DNA of 64,000 nucleotides from Spiroplasma taiwanense CT-1 (GCF_000439435.1 NC_021846.1:558001-622000), one strand, 5' to 3'; positions 1 to 10,135 are shown, counted from the stretch's first letter. Notes: generated by a model not told the origin, from the sequence alone. Numbers and translations are program-made.

Positions 1-990
1 ATTTCCATCTTGAATTGTACCAATCATTCTTGTTGAAACAGCACTAATAATTGCAAGTGATCCACTTAAAACAAATGGACCAACTCCGTTTAATCAAATT
101 TCACCATTTTCTTTTAGATTAAATTTGTAACTACTAAATTTTGGTTTTAAAAATGTATTTTTTGAAAAAACAATAACTATGATTGATGCAATAATCATAA
201 ATGCTCAAGCTACCATTGAACCATAAACAGCACCAGCCATTCCAAGTTTTAATATATCTAAAAAGATGTAACCTAAAACCATATTTATAATTAATGATAT
301 TGATTGAATTGCTATAACAGTATAAATTTTGCCCTCAGTTCTTAACATTGTTGTAAAGAATGTTCCAAAACTAAGTAGTGGAAAACCAAAGACAAACATT
401 TTACAATATTCAATCGATAAAGAATATGATAATGCAGAGTCCTTATTTGCAAAATCAACTCCTGATTGAAAAACTAAGATATATTGAGATAGAAAATACA
501 TTATTAACATTATAAAAAATGATGAAAAAAATGTTTGAATAATTCCATTAATAAATGTTTCATTCATTTTATTTTGATTTCTAGCCCCCATGTGTTTTCC
601 AAAACTAATTGCAGTACCTACAGCTGTCAACATTGATATTGCAGATAACAATACTACAACTGAATTTGAATATTGTGTTGATACGTTAATAACTTGTTTA
701 AAAATATCTGTTTGAGATTCATTTACTAGAGAATCAGCATAAATATTAATTCCAGGTCCTCCAGTTTGATTTAAAAAATTTTCATATAATTTTTCAACTT
801 CACTAATTGCAAAGTTTAAAGTTAGTTGTTTATCAACAATTCCATATAGTCCATTTACTAATGTAATAATTATCATTGGTCCTGCCATAAACATTAAAGC
901 AATAAATGGATTTGAATATCTTAAAATCCATTCTCTTTTTGTTAAATGAACTGTTGCTTTATTTTCAAATTCAATAGAATTAAAATTCAA
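1..990 (-). CDS. MATE-family efflux transporter, 5' part (3' end outside window)
   Basis: Multi-spanning membrane protein of the MATE/DinF drug or metabolite:cation antiporter type. The visible part has a cytoplasmic N-terminus, then a helix starting MFMAGPMIIITLVNGLYGIVD, a periplasm-type loop, and helices with GTAISFGKHMGARN and FGTFFTTMLRTEGK, the conserved MATE helix-connecting motifs. TGA at about 205 is read as Trp and the frame stays open to the left edge, so the C-terminal half is missing from the window. Start choice is unclear: the frame offers only TTG at 990, while the well-placed AAGGA ribosome-binding site precedes an ATG at 1019 that runs into a stop after four codons because an A7 run (1009-1015) is one base short. 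Family call is good; substrate unknown. Confidence 0.8.
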
Positions 991-1098
991 TTCATTTTTT
1001 TGTTTTACTTTTTTTCCATATTTTTTCCTTTCTGTTTTAAAATAGAAACTTAATAAAATTAAATAATAAGTACTCTCTTAATAATTATAAAACTTAAT

Positions 1099-1139
1099 TT
1101 AGAATATAAAAACATATTTATATTTTTTTTATATTCTAA
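1099..1139. terminator. Inverted repeat between divergent genes
   Basis: Perfect 14-bp arms (TTAGAATATAAAAA at 1099-1112 and its complement at 1126-1139) separated by 13 bases. It lies between the divergent MATE gene and the plus-strand gene at 1176, so it is not at a gene end. It could be an old terminator, an operator, or the border structure of the mobile island that starts here. Confidence 0.45.
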
Positions 1140-1175
1140 GAAAATAAGCGATAAAAATTAGGAGGTGAAAATAAT

Positions 1176-1619
1176 TTGAAAAATTTTAAATATTTTATTA
1201 TTTTATTCATATCATTATTGGATGGAGTTGTTTTCTATTTATTATCTAATTCCTCAAAAGAAGAAAATAGTCAAATTACAAATTTAGAAACTTATCAAGT
1301 TTATTTTAAAGTAAAGTATGATATTAAGTTAAAACAGAATCGATTGTTACCAATAAAATTAACAAATGAAAATAAAATTAATGATCTTGATAATTTTATT
1401 GAAGAAAAGAAAATTGATTATTTATATAATTTTTTTAGTATTGATAATAATAAAGAATTACTTAAAAAAAATGAAATTATAGTATATCCACTTGAAAATA
1501 CTGAAATAGTTAAAACAAGTAGATATATAGTGAATTTTGAGTTTTTTAAATCTAAAGATGTTAGTGAAAATATTTCTAAAAAAACTGTTCTTATTTTAAA
1601 TGATATAAAAAATGATTAA
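1176..1619 (+). CDS. Hypothetical single-span membrane protein
   Basis: 147 residues, TTG start chosen because a strong AGGAGGTG lies 7-8 bases upstream. Residues about 5-23 form one hydrophobic helix without a lipobox Cys, followed by a charged Lys/Asn/Glu-rich domain, so it is probably membrane-anchored with an extracellular domain. The motif ETYQVYFKVKYDIKLK resembles NTYQVSEVKEKYILFK in the damaged next gene, suggesting tandem paralogues. It opens the mobile-element island. Function not recognised. Confidence 0.6.
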   Translation: MKNFKYFIILFISLLDGVVFYLLSNSSKEENSQITNLETYQVYFKVKYDIKLKQNRLLPIKLTNENKINDLDNFIEEKKIDYLYNFFSIDNNKELLKKNEIIVYPLENTEIVKTSRYIVNFEFFKSKDVSENISKKTVLILNDIKND

Positions 1620-1672
1620 GATGATTGCTTAAAAAAAAATTAAAAAAATCTATGTAGGAAGTAATTTTATTA

Positions 1673-2470
1673 ATGAATTTTATTCAAAAGATATTCCAAA
1701 ATTGCTTTTTTAATTTTCTTTTTTTAACATTTATTTTAATTTGTATTTTTGTTTATTTTGTATGTTGAATACCATATATTTTAAAAATAAAAAAGAAGTA
1801 TAAATTTTTTATATTACTTATTTTTTTTGAAATATTTTTTAATTTTTTATAAATTTGATGTAAATATTTTTATAAATTCAAATACTTATCAAGTGAGTGA
1901 AGTAAAGGAAAAATATATTTTATTTAAAAAAATATAAAAGTCTATATTATTTACAAGTAGGGGAGCAAAAGTTCTCAGTAGGGGAGTATGTAAAGGCAAT
2001 AGGGGAATTTAAAAAGATCAGTGTTAATGCTAATTATTGAGAATTTAATTTTAATAACTATCTTTTAAATAACAATGTAAAATAAAAAATCCAAAATGCT
2101 AATTTATATCAAATTAATAGATATGGAGTAAAATATTGATTTTATAAATTGATAAATGAATCTAATTCTTTAACAAAATTATTTGTTTTTCAAAGAAGAG
2201 AAAATAACGAAATATATTTAGAGTTATTAGGTTTAGGTTTAAGTTATTTAATAAATTTTAGTGATCTAAATATTTATTTATTAAGTTATTTTTTAAACAA
2301 AAAAGTTTTTAAATTTTCAAGAAAACAAAAAAAATATCGAATAATATTAATAATATTTTTTTTATTTTATAGCTGAATGCTTAATTTCAAATTATTTATT
2401 TTAAAATCTGGTATTTTGCTATTAATTGAATGAATTGAAATAAATTTTAATTTTAGGGAGAATAACAATA
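1673..2470 (+). pseudogene. Broken membrane protein gene, paralogue of the preceding gene
   Basis: An ATG at 1673 with AGGAAG 11 bases upstream opens a protein with two hydrophobic helices (LTFILICIFVYFVCWIPYIL, then FFILLIFFEIFFNF). The frame is lost at a T6 run (1843-1848), regained with NTYQVSEVKEKYILFKK, lost again at an A7 run (1926-1932), continues as LQVGEQKFSVGEYVKAIGEF, meets TAA at 2083-2085, and continues in the same frame as IQNANLYQINRYGVKYWFYK and more membrane-like sequence to about 2470. So one longer gene with at least two frameshifts and one nonsense codon. The 3' limit is approximate. No family recognised; a small phage or plasmid membrane protein is plausible. Confidence 0.55.
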
Positions 2471-2473
2471 ACT

Positions 2474-3372
2474 ATGTTATCAGGTGCTGACACCTTTACC
2501 GGTGGAGCTGCTGGAACAGCACTTAAAATAGCTAAAAAAACAGGGGGAGCTGTTGGTTTAGCTGCTATGGCTCTTTCATCTATTTATTCTGCTAAAGCAA
2601 GGTCTGGAATGAGTGCTAAAACAGCAGGTTTTAGAAACTCATTAGCACAAAAAAACAAGCTGTGCAAAATTGAGTTAAGCAAAATTCACCTATAGACAAA
2701 GATCCTGTCAAAAGAGCTAAACAGGAAGAAATTCGTAATGCTAAGTTAGAAGCTAAAAAAACCAAAAAAAGCAAAAACTTTGAAGAATACAAGTCAAATA
2801 TCCAAGACAAAATTTCTTCTACAGATTCAGGAATGCAAAAACTCTTATACCAACAAGAACTTGCTAAAAAAGAAAGAAAACACAAAAAACAACAAGCAAG
2901 ATACGACTATCTTAAATTTAGTTCATCAGATTCTAAAAATGATAATGCTCGTAGGATTCATAATTGAAGAAAAACTAAATTAGAATATAAAGCAGCTAAA
3001 CATGGTGATTTATTCCCTTCAAAAGCTCAATCTAAATTACAAAAATTTAATTCAAAAGAAGAAAACTGAATGAAGAAAAAAGGAATTGATCTAAATTTAG
3101 ATAAAAAAGGTCAAAAAGATGATTTCAAAACTCTTTCTTCAATGAATAGAAACAGTGAAACTAAAAAGGATATTAATTCTATTTTAGAAAAATACACTGC
3201 AAATGATAAAGATAAAAAAGTTAGAAAACAAAATCAAAAAAATATAAATAGAAACTTAAATAAAGAACAATTAGAAATTTTAAGAAAACACAAAAATCAG
3301 AAAAAAGAAAGTCACATTAAAGATGAATTTAAAAATCAAAACTATCGTTTTGATGAAAAACAAGGAAAATAA
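2474..3372 (+). pseudogene. Lys-rich mobile-element protein with one frameshift
   Basis: Starts with ATG after AGGGAG. N-terminal residues include a Gly/Ala-rich low-complexity hydrophobic stretch (GGAAGTALKIAKKTGGAVGL), then a very basic, Gln/Lys/Asn-rich helical region to a real TAA at 3370. The frame breaks at an A7 run (2649-2655); with one extra A the protein continues as QAVQNWVKQNSPIDKDPVKR and stays open for about 240 more residues, TGA being Trp. Expected full length about 300 residues. Charge and shape suggest a nucleic-acid or membrane-associated protein of a plasmid or phage, but I do not recognise the family. Confidence 0.6.
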
Positions 3373-3379
3373 CATTTTC

Positions 3380-3404
3380 AAAACATACTTCGTATGTTTT
3401 TTTT
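3380..3404 (+). terminator. Rho-independent terminator
   Basis: AAAACATAC, loop TTC, GTATGTTTT followed by T's, eight bases after the stop of the Lys-rich gene. Confidence 0.75.
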
Positions 3405-3458
3405 GTTTTTTGATGGTATAATTAATTTATAAATAATCTAAAAGAAAGGTTTTAAATC

Positions 3459-4630
3459 ATGGTGAGACTTAGAACAAAAAAAATATACTAACAATTTAAC
3501 AATTCCAAATGATTGATTAATTCCAAATTATAATCATAAAAATTGGATTGATTCATTTCAAAAATCAACGCGTAATAGAAAACTTTTAGAGACAGGTGAA
3601 GGTATTTCAGCTGATTTTTTATCAGAGTTGAGATTTTATTTTCTTTTAATAAGAGAAAACGCTGCAATTGATGATTGTAGAAAAACACGAGATCTAAGAG
3701 CTAAAAAAGGTTATCAATATGAAATTGATGAAATAGAAAAAGGTGTTGAAATATTTAATCGACTAATGCATGGTGCTCCTATTCAAATTCCAAGTGATTC
3801 ACCTATTTGAGATGGTTTTTTGAGAATACATTGTTGCTCATGGAACGTTGAATGATCCATTGAGTGTAGGAATTAGGTGACCAACACATGAGTCAAACAC
3901 ACACCAACCTCATACTATTAATTTATCAATTGAATCAATTCAACAACACAAAGATTATAATTATATAACTGGACTTGCTTATTTGTGAGCAGACTTTGTT
4001 TCACAAAAAGAAAAGTGAAATGAAGAGATGAAAGAAGAAGGTGAATACTATAATTTAGGATATGGTGTAATAGAACCTTATAGATCAACAGCTTCTGAAG
4101 TTGTATTTAATTTTATAAACATAGCTTTTTGATATCACCACCCATTTTTCAATTATCCCCCACTTTATAATACTTATCCTTCAACAACAAGACCAGATGA
4201 TGCAACAATCGAAAGAGTAAAACAAAATTGACCTAATATAAGATTGAAAGCAGAAGAATTATTTAAAAAAGAAGTTGAATATTTACAAGGTCCATATTAT
4301 ATTGAAACCCATAAACCTTTAACAGATGAGAATTGAGAAAAACATTTATTGTATGCAAAAGAAGTTGAATTTATTAAACAACAAGCTGAAGCAGCAGAAA
4401 AAGAAAAGTGAGAAAAAATGAAAAGACAACAAGAGGATAGAGAAATTTCTCAACCTCACAATGCTAAAAAAGAATTTGAAAGTTTACCGATTGATGAACA
4501 AAAAATTATTTTAACAGCTTCTCAGTATAATGAAATAAAAAGAGTATTTAAATCTCAAAAAGAAAAAATACTAAATGATGAAAAGTTGATAAATGGAATA
4601 TTTGGTTCAATTGACCGAGAATTAGAATAA
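3459..4630 (+). pseudogene. Large hypothetical mobile-element protein, two frameshifts
   Basis: ATG at 3459 preceded by AAAGAAAGG. The frame is lost in an A8 run (3476-3483; A7 would keep it open) and again in a T6 run (3816-3821; T5 would keep it open), then runs without interruption to TAA at 4628. The restored product is about 390 residues, Trp- and Tyr-rich in the middle (IAFWYHHPFFNYPPLYNTYP), with a charged helical C-terminus (KQQAEAAEKEKWEKMKRQQE). No signal peptide or membrane helix is evident. Function not recognised. It sits 12 bases upstream of the restriction-modification gene, whose AGGCGGTG ribosome-binding site follows its stop, so the two were probably co-transcribed. Confidence 0.6.
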
Positions 4631-4642
4631 AGGCGGTGAAAT

Positions 4643-6790
4643 ATGAAAAAAACTGAGTTTGAAAATGTTAAATATTTCAATAAAATTATAGGTATAGAAA
4701 ATAAAACGGATGGAACTTTATTTATATATCCTACTCCAAAAGATAAAAAGTTAGGAGAAAAAATAAGTAGAAAACCAGACGGATATTATTACATGGATGG
4801 AGTAACTTTCATATTAGATGCTAAAGCAGAAGGTAATGAATTTTCTGGGCAACTAGAAGATTATTTGAAATTAGAACAAAATAAAAATAATGTTGGTTTT
4901 AAATATTCTGGCATTTTTTTTCAATGTTTTATTAATGGTGTTTTAATGGAAGAAGAAATAGAACCTAAAAATGCTGAATATTACATTTCGAAATATTTCA
5001 ATAATAAAATAACTAACGAAGATATAGTTAATAACTCTGCTAAGAAATTAGCAAATATGTTTAGAGATTCATCAATAGATAAACAAATGAATGTCCCATT
5101 TATAGGTTCCGTTATGCTTTGTCAAAAGTTTGGTAAAGATATAAGTGGAGATAGCACTAAAAACATTATCAGAAACATTAAATCAGCTATTGAAGAAATT
5201 ATTTTAAATGAACCAAAAACAAGACAAGAAAAAAAAGAATTTATAAAAACAATGTTAGATGATCCATCTTTGAATAAAACAAAAATAAGCGATATTATTC
5301 AAATAATTTCTGAAATTTCAACAGTTTACAATTTCATTAATGTATCTGATAAAAAAGGTCATGACACAATGAATAGTTTTTTGAAAATTTTTAGAAAATG
5401 AAATTCAGCTAACTCTAATGAAAAAGGTGAGGTTTTTACACCAGATCATATAGCTCAACTTATGTATAAAATTATTGATATTAAATTTAGCGATACTGTT
5501 TTGGATCCTACTTGTGGATCGGGGACTTTTTTAGTTAATGCTCTAACAAATATGCTAAACGAAACTGATGATGAAAATGAAAAAAAGAAAATAATGGAGG
5601 AAAGGGTTATAGGTATTGAAAATTTGAGTTTCAATGCAACTTTGGCAGGAATAAACATGTTACTCCATGGTGACGGTGCAAGTAATATTTTTGAAGAAAA
5701 TTGTTTTAAAAAGTTACCTCAACTAAAAGGTGAGTATAATAAAGTTTTAATGAATCCACCTTTTTCTCAAAAAGATAAAGAACTTAAATTTGTTTTAGAA
5801 GCATTGAATAATATGAAAGAAGGCGGAAAACTGGCAACAATATTACCTATAAATTGTATTTTAGGTAGAGGTGATAAGCAAAATGATAATTTAAAACTAA
5901 AAAAAGAAATTCTTTCAAAACACAAAATTATAAAATCTGTAAAATTACCTAATAAACTTTTTGAACCAAACGCTAGTACAGAAACTTGCATAATTGTTTT
6001 TGAATCTCACGCTAAATTAGAAAAACAAGTAATAGAATTATATGATTTTAGTAATGATGGGTATGAAATTAGGATGAGATCGGGTAGAGTTCCTATAAAT
6101 GAAGAGGAAGCTATGATTAGTTTCCAAAATCAAAAACCTATAATTAAAGAAGTCACTGAAAAAGATGATTGACTAATAGAACCTACACTTGATATAAATT
6201 CTTTTTCATCAGAAATTTTTCAAGCAGCAAAAATAGATTATGAAATGAGAGAGAAAAATTTAATAGAAATTTTGTATAAGAATGAAGGCAAAATAGATTT
6301 AAAAATCAGCACTAAATTCAAAGAAATGAGTTCTTATAATTGAAAAGAGTTTTTAATTTCTGATATTTTCGAAATTGAGGGAAAAGGTTTAGATAAACCA
6401 TTGTACAACTTTGATGATGAAAATAAAATAGCTTGCATAAATGCTAAAAAAAATAACAACGGTATTGGTGGTTATTGTTATAACCCTAAGAAGATTTTTA
6501 AACCTAAAAGATTTACTGTTGTTTCACAAGGCGATGGAGGAGCAGGGATGACTTATTTTCAAGATGATTATTTTTGTGCTACAACATCTGTTTTTGTATT
6601 AAAACCAAAATTTGAGGTTAATGTTAATGTGGGTATTTTCATAGCAAAAATTTGTAGTTTAAAGTGAAAAAGAATTTATTCACATGGTAAAACAATTACT
6701 AGGGAAGTTTTGTTGAAACAATCAATACCTTTACCTGTATCAGATGAAAATAAAATAGACTTTGAAACTATTGAAAATATAATGAAATAA
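4643..6790 (+). CDS. Single-chain restriction-modification enzyme (nuclease + N6-adenine methylase + recognition domain)
   Basis: 715 residues, intact once four TGA codons (5402, 6170, 6341, 6665) are read as Trp. N-terminal nuclease-like domain: PD at 45-46, then LDAK at 58-61 and Q70, the PD-(D/E)xK pattern. The middle is an HsdM-like gamma-class adenine methyltransferase: [10 protein letters not shown] near 266, SAM motif [11 protein letters not shown] near 288, catalytic NPPF at 371-374, and [10 protein letters not shown]. The C-terminus from about 565 ([16 protein letters not shown], then [14 protein letters not shown]) looks like one HsdS-type target recognition domain. The order nuclease-methylase-TRD in one chain is that of type IIG/IIC (BcgI-like) enzymes. 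It is the only undamaged long gene in the decayed island. Recognition site cannot be read from sequence. Confidence 0.85.
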
Positions 6791-6878
6791 AAATTAAAAA
6801 TTCTTAATTTTATAATTTGATTTAAGCGGAAAATATTTTTAGTAGTCGTTATAATTAAATAGACAAGCATAGCACATA

Positions 6879-7382
6879 TTGTCTCAATCAAAAAATATAA
6901 CAGAATTAAGAACTTTTAATTCTTGGTTAAAAGATGGGATAAATGTTAAAAAGGGATCTAAAGCTTTTTATGTATTGTCACATTTAAAACTCTGTAAAGA
7001 ACATCAATATGCCAAAAATTGCCCTTTGGAGTGTAAGGAACAATTTTTTAAATACAAAAAGGTTGTTTTGTTTGATGCAACACAAACTGATATGAAAGAA
7101 TTAGAAATAAACAAAATAATGAAAATAAAAGAAGAAAAAATTAAAAACAATAAAGAATTCACCCCATTGGTTAATTTCTTAAAAAGTGTAAAACCTTTTG
7201 ATTTGGAATTCGCAATGTCCACCGAAGGGGAAGGAGGGTTCACCAATGGGGAAAAAATAGTTATATCCTTGGATTTAAAGGATGAATATAGATTCAACAC
7301 TCTACTTCATGAATTTGGTCACCATTATTTAGATCACGCTGTTGATGGTAAGGGTTATGAAGGACATGTAAGAGGCATAAAG
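6879..7382 (+). pseudogene. ArdC-like antirestriction metallopeptidase, truncated
   Basis: About 168 residues remain. The N-terminus (ITELRTFNSWLKDGINVKKG, then KKVVLFDATQTD) matches the ArdC/DUF1738 ssDNA-binding domain pattern of Trp, VxKG and VFDxxQT. The second half carries a zinc-peptidase HExxH motif, HEFGHH at residues 144-149, with a preceding FNTLL helix. ArdC-type proteins protect incoming plasmid or conjugative DNA from restriction. The TTG start at 6879 has no visible ribosome-binding site, so the 5' end may also be lost. At about 7340-7385 the coding frame passes into a different, phage-like protein, removing the C-terminus. A candidate tail lies at 8508-8634. Neighbourhood with the restriction enzyme fits a conjugative or plasmid origin. 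Confidence 0.65.
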
Positions 7383-8492
7383 GAAAGATTTTATATGAAA
7401 TTAATTTATATTCTAATGATAAGCAAAATAAAGATTGAACTTTTAATATTGTTTATGATTCTGAAATTAAAGAATTTAGATATAATTTAATTCATTATTA
7501 TGAAAATAAAGTTGATAAAAGCTTTAGTGAAAAATTAGATACTCATTTAAATTCAAATAATTTTTTTAGGTATTTTTTTTACACCTTTAATTGAAAATCA
7601 AAGTCCATACTTATTTAATGCAAATAATTTAGTTTTTAATTTTATGTTTTCAGATTATTTAAGAAGTATTGCTAAAGAAGAAATGGCAAATTATTATGAA
7701 AGTTTTTTTGTTGATTTAACTAAATATTTTTTTGAATTAAACCCATTAACCTCTGTTGAATTTATAGTTCCTAATTATAAAGATAAAAATGGAGTTTGGA
7801 AAAAAATAAATTTAAATTATAATATGTTCATTAAAAATGGGTTTAATTTATACCCTAAAACTTTATTAATAAGTAGATTAGACTATAATGGTGGTAATGC
7901 TCCTTACCCACCAAATATCAATTTAAATTATAAAAATATTAGTAATATAAACTATGATACTAATTTAAATTATTATAGTTATTTAAATTCCAAAGATATA
8001 ATAGGTCAGTATATAAAAGTCGGAAGTACAAATTATTTGAATGAAATAAAAGCTTATACAATTGATAAAAATGTTCAAGGTTTTAATTCTGTTACTGCTA
8101 AAATTGAATCTACCGTACTTAATACAGGTAATGCTAATAATATAGAAAGTAAAAAATCTAATTTTTATGGTTTTAATTTTGTTATTTATAATAGTGATGA
8201 TTGAAATAATGTTGTAAATTCTCCAGACCAATTTTTTAATATTCCTTACCAAAAATGTGGAATAACAAATATTATGGGTTGTATTGCAAATGGGTTTATA
8301 TGAGCCGTAAATACATTAATTGATTTTACAGGTTTTAGTAAATTTGTTTCTCCTATTGTAACTGCAGGAGTTGCAACAACAGATTTATTGAAATCAATTC
8401 AAAACTTATTTGCATTTAATGTTACTTTTTCAATTATGATTTATTCTATTATGACTTTAGCAATTATAATTGCGATAGGAAAAATATTTTAG
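7383..8492 (+). pseudogene. Phage-like surface/adsorption protein fragment, one frameshift
   Basis: Reading frame with GKILYEINLYSNDKQNK runs to a T7 run at 7561-7567; with T6 it continues FLGIFFTPLIENQSPYLFN and stays open to TAG at 8490. The product is Asn/Tyr-rich, extracellular-looking, with two C-terminal hydrophobic helices (MGCIANGFIWAVNTLIDF and FSIMIYSIMTLAIIIAIG), a layout typical of large surface or adsorption proteins of Spiroplasma filamentous phages. That family placement is from general resemblance, not a match I can verify. No start codon is seen: its 5' end is joined directly to the ArdC-like gene, so this is an integrated or recombined 3' fragment. Confidence 0.5.
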
Positions 8493-8507
8493 AAAAAATT
8501 TCTAGCA

Positions 8508-8634
8508 TATATATTTAATTTACTATAAACATTGATTTATTTTAATTATCGATTTTCTACATGATAAAAATTTCTATGGTTCTCAAGAATGGTGAAGAGA
8601 TTATTTAAACAATTTATTTGATTTAAATTTATAA
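8508..8634 (+). pseudogene. Orphan C-terminal coding fragment
   Basis: With TGA as Trp an open stretch of about 41 codons ends at TAA 8632, with the protein-like end HDKNFYGSQEWWRDYLNNLF. No start or ribosome-binding site. It follows the phage-like gene and may be the displaced tail of the truncated ArdC-like gene; that link is inference. Confidence 0.35.
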
Positions 8635-8642
8635 AAATTAAA

Positions 8643-8677
8643 AGCGCAAAAAACATTTATGTTTTGCGCTTTTTTTG
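8643..8677 (+). terminator. Rho-independent terminator closing the mobile island
   Basis: AGCGCAAAA (8643-8651) and TTTTGCGCT (8662-8670) pair around a short loop and are followed by T7. Confidence 0.85.
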
Positions 8678-8701
8678 TTATATTATAGATAGTGTTGTGT
8701 A

Positions 8702-8749
8702 CTTGCCCGAAAGGGCAAGATATTAGAAAACGAGCGAAGCGAGTTTTCT
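8702..8749 (+). promoter_or_regulatory. Structured GC-rich 5' leader with two hairpins
   Basis: Hairpin 1: CTTGCCC, GNRA-type loop GAAA, GGGCAAG (8702-8719). Hairpin 2: AGAAAAC, then GAGCGAAGCGA, then GTTTTCT (8725-8749), in which the inner part can form two G-C pairs and tandem sheared G-A pairs around a GAA loop. A TATTATAG -10-like box lies just upstream at about 8681-8688, and TTGAGGAG just downstream before ATG 8770. It does not match a riboswitch class I can name. A REP-like repeat is an alternative. Confidence 0.45.
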
Positions 8750-8769
8750 TACTTGAGGAGAATGGATTA

Positions 8770-9332
8770 ATGAAAGAGGAAAACAAAGAAAGTTTAAAAA
8801 TCTTATTTTTGAATACAATATCATCAATTTTTTGCAGATTAACATATTTAATTCCAGTTTTAATTATTGGTATTTTTTTCAGATGAACATCATGAAATAT
8901 GTTTATTTGATTAACATCATTTCAATTTTTACCAATTACTTTAATAGTAATTTCATTAATTTATCAATTAAAATTTTTAAAAAATATTAATAAAAATGGC
9001 TATAAAATATTATTTATTTTTTTACCACTTGTTTTTTAATAATTGTTTTAATAAGTAAACAAGATTTATTAGTAAATAAAGAAAATAGCAAAAATTATAA
9101 AAAAATATTTACTGTTTTATTTATCATCTTATTTGTTTTTATTTCAATTAGTTATTTATTAGCAATTATTTTTTCATTTGGCTTTATTGATACAGTTACT
9201 TTAAAGGATATTTTAATTTTATTATTACTTCTCTTATATCTTTTAGTATTACCAATAGTATATATTGGAATTAATGAATTTATTTCAAAAATAATTACTA
9301 AAAATAAGAAAAAATTAGTTGTTGAGAATTAA
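8770..9332 (+). pseudogene. Membrane protein upstream of ABC exporter, one frameshift
   Basis: ATG 8770 follows TTGAGGAG. The first frame encodes about 89 residues with hydrophobic helices (YLIPVLIIGIFFRW, FLPITLIVISLIY) ending at a TAA inside LPLVF. If the T6 run at 9032-9037 had one more T the frame continues LPLVFLIIVLISKQDLLVNK and runs to TAA 9330 with two or three more helices, giving about 187 residues with 5-6 helices. So a single gene broken by one base, or a sequencing error. Position and orientation suggest a partner of the ABC-2 exporter that follows. No family recognised. Confidence 0.6.
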
Positions 9333-9406
9333 ATAAAATTATAATTAAGTAAAATATATGCTTACTTAGGAGATTATTAATGTTATTATTTCAATGGTGA
9401 TAAATA

Positions 9407-10135
9407 ATGAGTATTATACAAGTTCAAAATTTAAAAAAAGAATTTGGTAAAAAAATTGCTGTTTTTAATCTTTCTTTTGATGTTTATGAAGGAGAAATTT
9501 TTGCTTTATTAGGAACTAATGGTGCTGGTAAATCAACAACAATGGAGATAATTACTAAAATGATAAATAGTACTTCAGGTTCTGTTAATATTTTTGGAAA
9601 AAACATTAATACAAACTGAAATGAAATCTCTCCAAAAATAAATATAGTTCCACAGGAAAACGCAATTTCTGATAATCTAAATGTCAGACAAAATTTGGAG
9701 CTTTTTTATGATTTATATAATTTGGATAAAAAACAAAAGGGCGAAATTTTAGATAAACTAATTTTAGATTTTGAATTAACTGAGTTTGCAAAAATAAAAG
9801 CAAAAAAATTATCTGGGGGTTTAAAAAGAAGACTTAGCATTGCTGTTGCTTTAATAACTCAACCAAAAATTTTAATTTTAGATGAACCAACAACAGGGTT
9901 GGATGTTATAAGTAGAAAACTACTTTGAAAACAATTATTATCACATAAAGAAAAAAATAAAATGACAATAATTATTACAACCCATTATTTAGAAGAAGCA
10001 GCAGAATATGCAGATAGAGTAGCTATTATGCATAATTCATACTTAAAAATTATAGATACAGTTGAAAATATGTTAGAAAAAACAAAAACTTCTAGCTTTG
10101 ATGATGCTTTTATTAAAATAACGGAGGGCATTTAA
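9407..10135 (+). CDS. ABC transporter ATP-binding protein (ABC-2 type exporter)
   Basis: 242 residues. Walker A GTNGAGKST near residue 39, signature LSGGLKRR near 137, Walker B ILILDEPTTGLD near 160, and switch THYLEEAAEYADR, in the right order and spacing for the CcmA/drug-resistance exporter ATPase family. TGA codons at 9617 and 9926 are Trp. Energises the permease encoded immediately downstream; its TAA is followed directly by the permease ATG. A tiny upstream frame, MLLFQWW then stop (9379-9402), sits behind the better AGGAG and may act as a translational leader; the gene itself has only a weak GGTGAT. Substrate unknown, a drug, peptide or lipid being typical. Confidence 0.9.

Noticed and set aside
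1950-2015. Three TAGGGGA repeats, considered as a small iteron or binding-site array
   Set aside because: Their spacing is irregular and they fall in a reading frame that encodes VGEQKFSVGEYVKAIGEF, so the similarity reflects coding sequence.
7983-8252. Minus-strand open frame opposite the phage-like surface protein
   Set aside because: Ile/Asn-rich shadow without a ribosome-binding site; the plus-strand frame is longer and protein-like.
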